Program-made: the position numbers and the translations under genes
Source of the DNA: Antedon bifida
Lineage: Eukaryota > Echinodermata > Crinoidea > Comatulida > Antedonidae
DNA: 64,000 nucleotides
Assembly: GCA_963402885.1 (NCBI GenBank)
Contig: OY727095.1
Location: 17,923,001-17,987,000, forward strand
Reading direction: 5' to 3'
The notes under the pieces: model-generated
Seen by the model: only the letters and a program-made list of their open reading frames with translations
What the model was told of the DNA's origin: nothing
Database searches by the model: none
Part shown: one piece after another, positions 47,344 through 56,954 of the stretch
How positions within the stretch are numbered: the first letter of the stretch is position 1
Layout: the number at the start of each line of letters is the position of its first letter

Positions 47344-48767
47344 TTCAAATAAAAAACTTCTCCCTCAAATAAACAACGCCTCCCTCAAATAGAGAATGCC
47401 TCCCTCGAATAAAGAACGCCTTCCTCAAATAAAAAACGCGTCCCTCGAATACAGAACGCCTCCCTCGAATAATGAACGTCTCCCTCAAATAAAGAACGTC
47501 TCCCTCGAATAAAGAACGCCTCCCTCGAATAAAGAAAGCCTCCCTCGAATAAAGAACGCCTCCCTCGATTAAAGAACGCCTCCCTCGATTAAAGAACGCC
47601 TTCCTCGAATAAAGAAAGCCTCCCTCGAATAAAGAACGCCTCCCTCGAATAAAGAACAACTTCCTCGAATAAAGAACGCCTCTCTCGAATAAAGAACGCC
47701 TCCCTCGAATAAAGAACGCCTTCCTCAAATAACGAACTCCTCCCTCGAATAAAGAACGCCTCCCTCGAATAAAAAACTTCTCCCTCAAATAAAGAACGCC
47801 TCCCTCGCATAAAGAACGCCTTTCTCGAATAAAGAACGCGTCCCTCGAATAAGGAACGCGTCCCTCAAATAAAGAACGCCTTCCTCGAATAAAGAACGCC
47901 TCCCTCGAATAACGAACTCCTCGCTCGAATAAAGAACGTCTCCCTCGAATAAAAAACTTCTCCCTAGAATAAAGAACGCCTCCCTCGAATAAGGAACGCC
48001 TCCCTCAAATAAAGAACGCGTCCCTCGAATAAGGAACGCCTCCCTCAAATAAAGAACGCCTCCCTCGAATAAAGAACGCCTCCCTCGAATAAAGAACGCC
48101 TTCCTCGAATAAAGAACGCCTCCCTCGAATAAAAAACTTCTCCCTCAAATAAAGAACGCCTCCCTCGAATAAAGAACGCCTCCCTCGAGTAAAGAACGCT
48201 TCCCTCGAGTAAAGAACGCGTCCCTCGAATAAAGAACGTCTCCCTCGAATAAAGAACGTCTCCCTCGAATAAAGAACGCCTCCCTCGAATAAAGAACGTC
48301 TCCCTCGAATAAAGAACGTCTCCCTCGAATAAAGAACGTCTCCCTCGAATAAAGAACGCCTTCCTCGATTAAAGAACGCCTCCCTCGATTAAAGAACGCC
48401 TCCCTCGAATAAAGAACGCCTCTCTCGAATATAGAAAGCCTCCCTCGAATAAAGAACGCCTCTCTCGAATATAGAAAGCCTCCCTCGAATAAAGAACGCC
48501 TCCCTCGAATAAAGAACAACTTCCTCGAATAAAGAACGCCTTCCTCGAATAAAGAACGCGTCCCTCGAGTAAAGAACGCGTCCCTCGAATAAAGAACGTC
48601 TCCCTCGAATAAAGAACGCCTCCCTCGAATAAAGAACAACTCCCTCGAATAAAGAACGCCTCCCTCGAATAAAGAACGCCTTCCTCGAATAAAGAACAAC
48701 TCCCTCGAATAAAGAACGCCTCCCTCGAATAAAGAAAGCCTCCCTCGAATAAAGAACGCCTCCCTTA
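47344..48767. repeat. 20-bp minisatellite, about 71 units (copy B)
   Basis: It has the same unit and the same order of variants at both edges as 7505-8707, but is about 220 bp longer, mainly from extra units around 48060-48340. The long minus-strand ORFs are again produced by the repeat. Confidence 0.95.
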
Positions 48768-50776
48768 AAACCTCCGGAACAATAAACGCCCTAAAATCAT
48801 GCCGACATCAGGATCAGCATGTTGAGGTGATGTCTTTAATAGTAAACTTTTTTAAAAATTGATCGTTTCACATACTACACAGCAGAGGGTCGATGTCAAA
48901 TTTTTTTCGCGCTATTTTCGACACATTGCTGCTTTTCTCACGATGGCTCTAAAATGTAAACAAAAAGATAGAGGCACAACAAGCCAAACATTGTGTCAAA
49001 CTAGATAGGCCTCCTATCCGGTGTTTTAAACATATTATTAATAAAGATCATCATCTAGACACCTCCGCAACGGCCCAGCAGATCCAGATAATGAAATCTA
49101 TGCGAGAGTTTTTAAAAGTTTTTTGTTATAATTCTCTTAAGGTTTCATAAAGCATGCATTTCGATCTCTAAGATAGTCTTCGGTTTGCCGTATGCCTTAT
49201 CGGCATTTTTTGCCGACATAGAAGATCTAGACCTAGATCGCGTGATCGCGCGCTATTGGATTGTTTTATCTTTTCAAGCAAACAACGCAATTAAAGTTAA
49301 GGGATCGTCTAAATTGGACTTTAATTGACTATATGGTGTGGGTGTGGTGAACACCACATGGAATTTATGATCCCTGAAGTTCACTCTTCTTTCCTAGGCA
49401 AACAAAGATAGATGACCCTATAGCGTTTATGATAATCGAAAGTACCACCTTCATCGGGGACTTCCCCTGACGTTCGCATTAAACGCAAACAAGGCCATAT
49501 TCATGGCTGCAGTCGAGTGTGCTAATTTGATTTGAGTCGAGTATAAATCTTCCAATAGTAACCCACACTCTAATAGTAACTCCCCTTCTAATAGTAACCC
49601 ACCTTATAAGTCAAATCTATAATAATAACCCACTACTCTAATAGTAACCCATGGGAGTTACAATTAGAGTCACAAAAACAATTGAAAAAATGACTAGTCG
49701 TTTATGATGCAGCCGTATTTTGAAAACAAAGAGATAACGCATGTTGATCTCAGGAGTGGGGGAGGATTGAGTGTTTTTGAGTTTATAAAATAAAGTTCAA
49801 CGAAATTTGTTTATTTGTATTGTTTTATTATTTTGCTATGAGTTGCTGACCGGAAACGTTGGGGATGGGCTACTATTTTCAGGTTCCTAATTTAAGATTA
49901 GTAATAGTAACCCACTACTCTAATAGTAACCCACTACTCTAATAGTAACCCTCCTTCTAATAGTAACCCACCCTAAAAAACAATCAAAGAACAATAACCC
50001 AGGGTTACAATTAGAAGATTTACGGTAGTGTTTACCGATCGACCGCCGACATAAGCTATGCTCGTTTTTCTATTAGTATTAGCTATAAGGAAGTGTAATT
50101 TCCGGCGAACTGTTTATCATAATTTATTTAATTTTACGTGAGAGAGTACCATTTCCGGCCGGCCATCTAGAAGGGATGTCCTTTTAATGAATGAAATGAA
50201 AAAAAAAATTTAAAAAAAATTGTGTTATTAATAATAATAATAATAATAATAATATTTATTCGGTCATTTTTATACTATATTTCGATATCTGTTTTTGTGA
50301 TAAGTGAGCAGTGCAATTTTCAGTTTATTTGGACAATAAAAGTTATCTGTATCTGTAAAAATTCGTTTTACCACATACCCCACAATTTTCATTTTTTTAA
50401 TCACGTATTCACACTACTACCACTACTTTGTTTATGTTTCATGGCAACAATTTCGTACTACGCGCGTATCTGCTTCTTGGTTCTACGTCCTCTGTCACCG
50501 AATCATTCCAGTAGCACAATACATTTGATAACACGCCTCAATAATATAAATTAATAACAATAGTAAAAATTACTAGAATTAATGGAATGAGTTATACTTA
50601 TGATATATACTAATACTACAGAATTTGAATTAATTGATTAATACGATAATCAATATAGTTTTTTTGTAAAGCAAACAATTGTTTTATGACGTCGACAGTA
50701 ACGCGTATTTAGAACATAAATCCGGACACGCGATATTGTTTTTATGACGTACAAGTATGGCACGCACACTGAAATG
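48768..50776. other. Non-coding part of copy B (hAT-like relative, AATAGTAACCC cluster, AAT microsatellite)
   Basis: Collinear with 8708-10721, with only scattered differences. No gene is seen. Confidence 0.8.
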
Positions 50777-50784
50777 TATAAAAG
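50777..50784 (+). promoter_or_regulatory. Duplicated TATA box
   Basis: TATAAAAG lies in the same context as 10722-10729, including the CRE-like sites upstream and the presumed start region downstream. Confidence 0.65.
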
Positions 50785-50909
50785 GCACCGAGAACAGCGG
50801 AGCTCCTCATCATCAGTCGTCAGAATTGTTTTTTCTGGTTTTAAATACGACGAATTAATTTACCTTTACGCATCCTAAATATTTGTATTTATACGTCTAA
50901 GCTAGAAAT

Positions 50910-50956
50910 ATGAATTCTAGCATCAATCTACTTCCTTTTTGGCGCCGTTCACGACG
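50910..50956 (+). pseudogene. Orphan first exon of the coiled-coil kinase gene
   Basis: Start codon, 47 coding bases and the GGTAAGT donor are identical in position to 10855-10901. The duplication stops 94 bases into the intron, and none of the later exons follows. The promoter and donor look intact, so a transcript could start here and splice to whatever acceptor lies downstream. No kinase protein can be made from this copy within the window. Confidence 0.8.
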
Positions 50957-51050
50957 GTAAGTTTTAACCACCAGCCTGTAGCTTTTTACTTTTAGGGCCT
51001 ACCCGCTAGGCCTAGCCTCTAGGCTAGGTAGGCATAGGTTAGGCGAGCTA

Positions 51051-51321
51051 TATTGTGTAGTCGTTTTTTGATAACTGAGAGCTATCAGTGTGTATCATCC
51101 TCGTATATAATTGTTTCTTAGTTGTAATAAAGATCACATTATTATAACTTCTAGCATGTTATTATAATATATAAATTTATAGGTAGCAAAACTAATATTT
51201 TTATTTAAAAAAAAATTCGATAAGTATTTTAATAACACTGAAACAACATTCTTAATATAACAAATGATATGTAGTACTACTAAATCAATGTCTAATTGCA
51301 TAGGACTATGTGTACAGTATT
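51051..51321. other. Junction DNA between copy B and the satellite
   Basis: It includes a degenerate piece of the satellite unit (TTTGATAACTGAG at about 51067) in otherwise unrecognised AT-rich sequence. No gene. Confidence 0.6.
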
Positions 51322-52634
51322 ATGATCAGTGTAGTTACAATTTGATAACTGAGCACGCATCTTTTAATATCAACCTCATCAATAATTAGCATTGATATCA
51401 TATATCACATTGTTGGATATGATCAGTGTAGTCAGAATTTGATAACTGAGCACCCATCTTTTAATATCTACCTCATCAATAATTATTATTAATAATCTAT
51501 ATCACATTGTTGGATATGATCAGTGTAGTCATAATTTGATAACTGAGCACGAATCTTTTAATATCTACCTCATCAATAATTATTATTAATAATCTATATC
51601 TCATTCTTCGATATGATCAGTGTAGTCAGAATTTGATAACTGAGCACGCATCTTTAAATATCTACCTCATCAATAATTATTATTAATATCATATATCACA
51701 TTGTTGGATATGATCAGTGTAGTCATAGTTTGATAACTGAGGACGCATCTTTTAATATCTACCTCATCAATAATTATTATTAATAATATATATCACATTG
51801 TTCGATATGATCAGTGTAGTCAGAATTTGATAACTGAGCACGCATCTTTTAATATCTACCTCATCAATAATTATTATTAATAATCTATATCACATTGTTC
51901 GATATGATCAGTGTAGTCAGAATTTGATAACTGAGCACGCATCTTTTAATACCTACCTCATCAATAATTATTATTAATAATCTATCACATTGTTCGATAT
52001 GATCAGTGTAGTCAGAATTTGATAACTGAGCACGCATCTTTTAATATCTACATCATCAATAATTATTATTAATAATCTATATCACATTGTTCGATATGAT
52101 CAGTGTAGTCAGAATTTGATAACTGAGCACGCATCTTTTAATATCTACCTCATCAATAATTAGTATTGATATCATATCACATTGTTGGATATGATAGTGT
52201 AGTCATAATTTGATAACTGAGCACGCATCTTTTAATATCTACCTCATCAATAATTATTATTAATAATCTATATCTCATTGTTCGATATGATCAGTGTAGT
52301 CAGAATTTGATAACTGAGCACGCATCTTTTAATATCTACCTCATCAATAATTATTATTAATAATCTATATCACATTGATCGATATGATCAGTGTAGTCAG
52401 AATTTGATAACTGAGCACGCATCTTTTAATATCTACCTCATCAATAATTATTATTAATAATCTATATCGCATTGTTCGATATGATCAGTGTAGTCAGAAT
52501 TTGATAACTGAGCACGCATCTTTTAATATCTACCTCATCAATAATTATTATTAATAATCTGTATCACTTTGTTCGATATGATCAGTGTAGTCATAATTTG
52601 ATAACTGAGCACGCATCTTTTAATATCTACCTCA
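51322..52634. repeat. 97-bp satellite, left block (about 13-14 units)
   Basis: The unit begins GATCAGTGTAGTCAGAATTT, continues GATAACTGAGCACGCATC and ends with CACATTGTTCGATAT. Successive GATCAG sites are 95-97 bases apart. Two unit flavours alternate: one with ATTATTATTAATAATC and one with ATTAGTATTGATATC or ATTAGCATTGATATC. The block is split from the rest only by the LINE at 52635. Confidence 0.95.
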
Positions 52635-55600
52635 ACAATGCAGCAGGCAGCGTACAGATAAGACGTGTCTCGATTACTCTCTCTCGTGAACTGGTTTTTC
52701 GCCAGTGTTTTTCAACTTAAATCGACACCGATCCAGAATAATTGAACAACATATGGAACAGTAAGATCTGGATCTACGCTCAGCCTGTATTTTAACTATT
52801 TTATCTGAAATTTTTAATCGTTTTTATCCAGTTTTAATCCTCGTAAGACCATACTACGACGAGGGCGAGTCGGACCCAGGCAACGATCAAAGGAGAGGTG
52901 CCCGGTCTGGGCGGTGATTTCATCCTAAGCCTAGCTCGACTTTTTGCTGTTTTTAAGCCTAAGTGCAATATTGATCACCTCGATCTAAGTATCAACGACA
53001 TCATAAATACTTTTTAAAGAAGTTTTATATGGATATGTACAGTTTTTTGATGTATTTTGGTGTTTTTTTATTCCGTTTTTATCCTGTTTACATTTGATTT
53101 GCTTCGTTGCGCTTGGCGGGAAGTTTTAATCAGCTGACCAACACTTGTTTACCTGTTTGATTGACTTTGCTAAGCTCCTGGATGACATTCAACCACTGAT
53201 AAGGTAATTAAATCACTCTTAATAATGGCAGCGATTACTACAAATGTTCTTATTATTTTATGCCTTCTAGTGAGAATTAACTTTACTTGCCGCCCAACGT
53301 TAAACTCGGACATTTTTTCTACGTTAAACTCCAGCATATATGATAGCTGGGCAATTCAACCGAAGATACATACGGATAACCTGAATATAATGTCTCCCTT
53401 ATGGACATTGTACGGATCTTCTAAACCGTATCCAGTTTGCCGCTTAAACTTAAAAAACCCAAGTTTCCTGATGGTACTTATTATTATCGCTGGAGACGTT
53501 TCTCCGAACCCAGGACCAATCAGAAACCCATGTTCAATTTGTAAAAAACCGATTGCGAAAACGCACAGGGCAATGAAATGCACTGAATGTAAATGTAACT
53601 ACCATATCAAGTGCGGAAGAATAAATAAAATTGTATATGATAAGCAACGGAACTCGAAAGATAATTGGTTATGTCAAGAATGCCTCTTCAATCAGCTTCC
53701 GAATGATGAATGCATCAGTGACATTAATATTCATGACACAAATAATGTGAATGAAACCCAACAAGATGGACATACATGTACAGAAGACATTTACGAGCAT
53801 TTAAGCGAGGAATTCAACGTGTTTAACAAAGGCCTACATTTTATTCACCTTAATGCGCGGTCATTAGTTAATAAAATGTCTGAACTAAGGCACATCGCAT
53901 CGAAGACCAAAGCTACTGTTATATCCATCAGCGAGTCGTGGCTGGACGAATCCATCACCGATAACGAGATCAAAATTGATGGATATACAGCGCTCAGGAA
54001 GGACAGAAACCGGTCTGGTGGTGGAGTTTGTATCTACGTAAAAAATGAACGCGCCTTCACACGTAGAAATGATCTGGATATCGACGATTTTGAAGCAATT
54101 TGGATAAATATATATCTGCCTCGTTCAAAGGAAATTGTGATTGGTACATGCTACCGCCCACCAAAACAGAATGTAACTTTATTTCAGAACAACTTTGAAG
54201 AAACTGTATCAAAAATCAAAGAGAGTAGTGAAATTTATATTCTTGGTGACTTTAACATATGTACTTTAAATATTAATCCAGTATCGCAAAGATATAATGA
54301 TTGCCTTATAAGAAATGGTTTTAGTAATGTTATTAAGGATATAACTAGAATAGGAAAAGAAAAAAGCTCATGTTTGGACCACATTGTTACTAATGTACAA
54401 AATAATGTGAAGCAATCTGGAGTAATTAACATTGGCCTTAGTGACCATTTTCTTATTTATTGCACTAGAAAAATACCTAAGTCTCATGTTCATAAAAATG
54501 AACACAACTCCGCAAAATTACGATCTTTAAAAAACTATAATGTAAATAACTATCTTGAAACACTTAACGATATCGATTGGTCTGTTGTCACTAATAATGT
54601 CGATGTAAATATCGCGTGGTTAACTCTTAAAGATATCATCATTAAGGTGATCGACTCAATAGCGCCAATAAAAAAAGTTAGACTTAAACAAAACATAGCA
54701 CCCTGGTTTACCTCCGAAATTGCCGATGAAATCAAAGTAAGAGACACACTTTTAAAACAATTCAAGAAAGATAAATCTAATCTAGATATATACAAATATT
54801 ATTGTGCCTCTAGGAACAAAGCTCAGCGGCTGATCAAAAAAGCTAAATCTAATTATTTTCTCAATAAGATTGATGAAAATAAAGACAACCCTAAAAAATT
54901 ATGGAAAACCCTCAAACAGCTCGGATACGAGAAGAAATGTAAAACAAACACTAAAATCGTTCTCGATGACAATGGTAAACAAACTTTCTGTCCAAAAGGC
55001 GTTGCCTCTCGTTTTAATGAGTTTTTCACGAATGTTGCGTCAACACTCGTCAAAAAACTCCCAAAATGCATAGGTTTTTTCACCATGTCCACTAACGATC
55101 TTCTTAAATACTACGTTAAATTAAAAGGAAAAATGTTTAAGCTAGAGCCTGTTACCATAGAATTTGTTAAAACTCAACTCGAAAGCCTAAATGTAACCAA
55201 AAGCGTCGGTCTAGATAATATTCCCTCAAGATTCTTACGTGACGGTGCGATAATCTTGGCTGAACCGATAGCTCATATCATTAACCTTTCGTTTAAAACT
55301 AATTGTTTTCCTCATGATCTTAAAACTGCTAAAGTTACCCCTCTATTTAAGAAAAATACTAGAACAAATGTTGAGAATTATCGGCCGATTAGTATTCTGC
55401 CTACGGTATCTAAGATTCTTGAAAAATCTGTAGCTATACAAGTTGAAAGGTATCTTTCCAAAAATAATATACTTTATGCCTATCAATCCGGTTTTCGGCA
55501 GGCCCATTCAACTGAAAGCAACCTCATAAATCTCATCGACGGTTTAAAAAACAATAAGTCCAAAGGCCTTCTTACTGGAATGGTTCTAATTGACTTACAA

Positions 55601-56954
55601 AAAGCTTTCGATACCGTCGATCATGTGATTTTAATTAACAAGCTAAAATGCATGGGTTTTAAGTGTACTGACTGGTTTCAATCTTATCTCGCTAACCGCA
55701 CACAAGTTGTCAGTGTGAATGGTACCTGCTCTGAACCTCTTATAGTTACTCATGGTGTACCGCAAGGTAGCATCTTGGGCCCTATTCTTTTTCTATGTTA
55801 TTTAAATGATATTGCTTCTTGTATTGATTCTGATGTTCAATTATTGCTTTATGCTGATGATTCTACGATTCTGTATTCTCATCACGATGCCACCAAAATC
55901 GCTCATAAATTAAGTACTGTCCTAGCTAAGTGCCAGGACTGGTTAACTGAAAACAAATTATCTTTACATGTTGGCAAAACCGAAAGTATTATCTTTGGTA
56001 GCAGAGCGAAGCTTAACAAAGTAAAAGAGTTTTCTGTAGAATTAATGGGCCGTAGAATCAAAAGTACTAAGCAAGTTAAATATTTGGGTATTGATTTAGA
56101 CCAATATGTATCATGTGATATCATTGCAACTAGTGTTATCAGTAAAGTTAAGTCAAGGTTGAAGTTTTTACATAGGCAAAGTTCGTGCTTGAATAAAAAA
56201 TGTCGTAAACTATTAAGCACTGCTTTAATACAATGTACATTTGACTATTCTGCCTCGGCATGGTACGGCGGTGTCAATAAGAATCTTAAACATAAATTAC
56301 AAACTGCCCAAAACAAGATGGCACGTTTCATTTTAAATGTTGGTCCGAGGTCTCACATAGGTGCCAAAGAGCTTTCCGATCTTGGGTTTCTTAATGTCAG
56401 CCTCAGAAATAAGTTTTTAAGATTAAATTATGTTCACAAAATTCGTTATAACTTTAATACGCCTTCTTTCCTTAAGGATAACTTTTTGTTAATTTCTGAT
56501 CATCACAACCATTTCACCAGGGGTACAACATTTAATTTTGTTACTCCTAAGGCTACTGGCGTTAATGATACGACTTTTTATTTCTTAGGTATCCGTGACT
56601 GGAACAGGCTCCCCAATTCACTCAAATCAATACAAAATAATGCAACCTTCAAAATAAAACTTAAAGAATATTTTAATAATGAACAGCTTGGTATTTCAGT
56701 TTAATTAAGCTATTTTTAATATTGTTTTTTTGATGTTTTCTTGTCTTGTATGTATTTTCTTGTTTTTTCATTTTTACTGAGTCATACTTAACGATAATTG
56801 TACTAGGCCCAACCACTCACTTTTCAGTCATTACGGATTGGACCCCATTGGAAATAAGTTTACTTTTTTGTCGACTTAATGGGTTATCCAGGTATTCTTT
56901 TTATACATTGTATATTTTAACTTTTATGTATGAATATCAAATAAAATCAATCAA
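52635..56954 (+). mobile_element. Full-length CR1-like LINE inserted in the satellite
   Basis: A 590-base 5' UTR (52635-53224) is followed by a single long ORF and a 250-base 3' UTR with AATAAA (56940-56945) and a short (ATCA)n tail. The satellite unit continues across the element: left flank TCTACCTCA, right flank TCAATAATTAG, uninterrupted unit CTACCTCATCAATAATTAG. There is no obvious target duplication, although one of a few bases could hide in the TCAA tail. The 5' UTR, the uninterrupted ORF and the clean edges suggest a young insertion. Confidence 0.88.
53225..56704 (+). CDS. CR1-like LINE polyprotein (zinc finger, endonuclease, reverse transcriptase)
   Basis: 1159 residues, uninterrupted. 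A hydrophobic N-terminus (residues 7-20) is followed at 81-98 by a hydrophobic run and DVSPNPGP, resembling a viral-type 2A peptide. Next is a PHD-like zinc finger with Cys103, Cys106, Cys119, Cys122, His127, Cys130, Cys150 and Cys153. The APE-type endonuclease (about 204-412) shows HLNARS (Asn210), SES-W (Glu237), GDFN (341-344) and SDH (406-408). The reverse transcriptase (about 640-950) shows NYRPIS, the Asp in DLQKAFDTVDH, GVPQGSILGP (844-853) and YADD (876-879). Order and motifs fit the CR1/L2 group of non-LTR retrotransposons. The protein nicks the target and reverse-transcribes its own RNA there. All catalytic motifs look intact, so the copy may be functional. A separate ORF1 is not seen. 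The start is the first ATG in frame, after TTAATA. Confidence 0.92.
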   Translation: MAAITTNVLIILCLLVRINFTCRPTLNSDIFSTLNSSIYDSWAIQPKIHTDNLNIMSPLWTLYGSSKPYPVCRLNLKNPSFLMVLIIIAGDVSPNPGPIRNPCSICKKPIAKTHRAMKCTECKCNYHIKCGRINKIVYDKQRNSKDNWLCQECLFNQLPNDECISDINIHDTNNVNETQQDGHTCTEDIYEHLSEEFNVFNKGLHFIHLNARSLVNKMSELRHIASKTKATVISISESWLDESITDNEIKIDGYTALRKDRNRSGGGVCIYVKNERAFTRRNDLDIDDFEAIWINIYLPRSKEIVIGTCYRPPKQNVTLFQNNFEETVSKIKESSEIYILGDFNICTLNINPVSQRYNDCLIRNGFSNVIKDITRIGKEKSSCLDHIVTNVQNNVKQSGVINIGLSDHFLIYCTRKIPKSHVHKNEHNSAKLRSLKNYNVNNYLETLNDIDWSVVTNNVDVNIAWLTLKDIIIKVIDSIAPIKKVRLKQNIAPWFTSEIADEIKVRDTLLKQFKKDKSNLDIYKYYCASRNKAQRLIKKAKSNYFLNKIDENKDNPKKLWKTLKQLGYEKKCKTNTKIVLDDNGKQTFCPKGVASRFNEFFTNVASTLVKKLPKCIGFFTMSTNDLLKYYVKLKGKMFKLEPVTIEFVKTQLESLNVTKSVGLDNIPSRFLRDGAIILAEPIAHIINLSFKTNCFPHDLKTAKVTPLFKKNTRTNVENYRPISILPTVSKILEKSVAIQVERYLSKNNILYAYQSGFRQAHSTESNLINLIDGLKNNKSKGLLTGMVLIDLQKAFDTVDHVILINKLKCMGFKCTDWFQSYLANRTQVVSVNGTCSEPLIVTHGVPQGSILGPILFLCYLNDIASCIDSDVQLLLYADDSTILYSHHDATKIAHKLSTVLAKCQDWLTENKLSLHVGKTESIIFGSRAKLNKVKEFSVELMGRRIKSTKQVKYLGIDLDQYVSCDIIATSVISKVKSRLKFLHRQSSCLNKKCRKLLSTALIQCTFDYSASAWYGGVNKNLKHKLQTAQNKMARFILNVGPRSHIGAKELSDLGFLNVSLRNKFLRLNYVHKIRYNFNTPSFLKDNFLLISDHHNHFTRGTTFNFVTPKATGVNDTTFYFLGIRDWNRLPNSLKSIQNNATFKIKLKEYFNNEQLGISV

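Larger units (their letters stand above)
20707..51050 (+). repeat. Segmental duplication, copy B (carries two transposon insertions)
   Basis: After removal of 21224-45638 and 45962-47223 the remaining 4.6-4.7 kb is collinear with 6554-10995. The copy contains the minisatellite, promoter and exon 1, and stops in intron 1, where it meets DNA next to the 97-bp satellite. If it is a tandem duplication, the unit was about 14.15 kb (6554 to 20706), containing the whole kinase gene, with only its beginning left in copy B. Confidence 0.88.
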
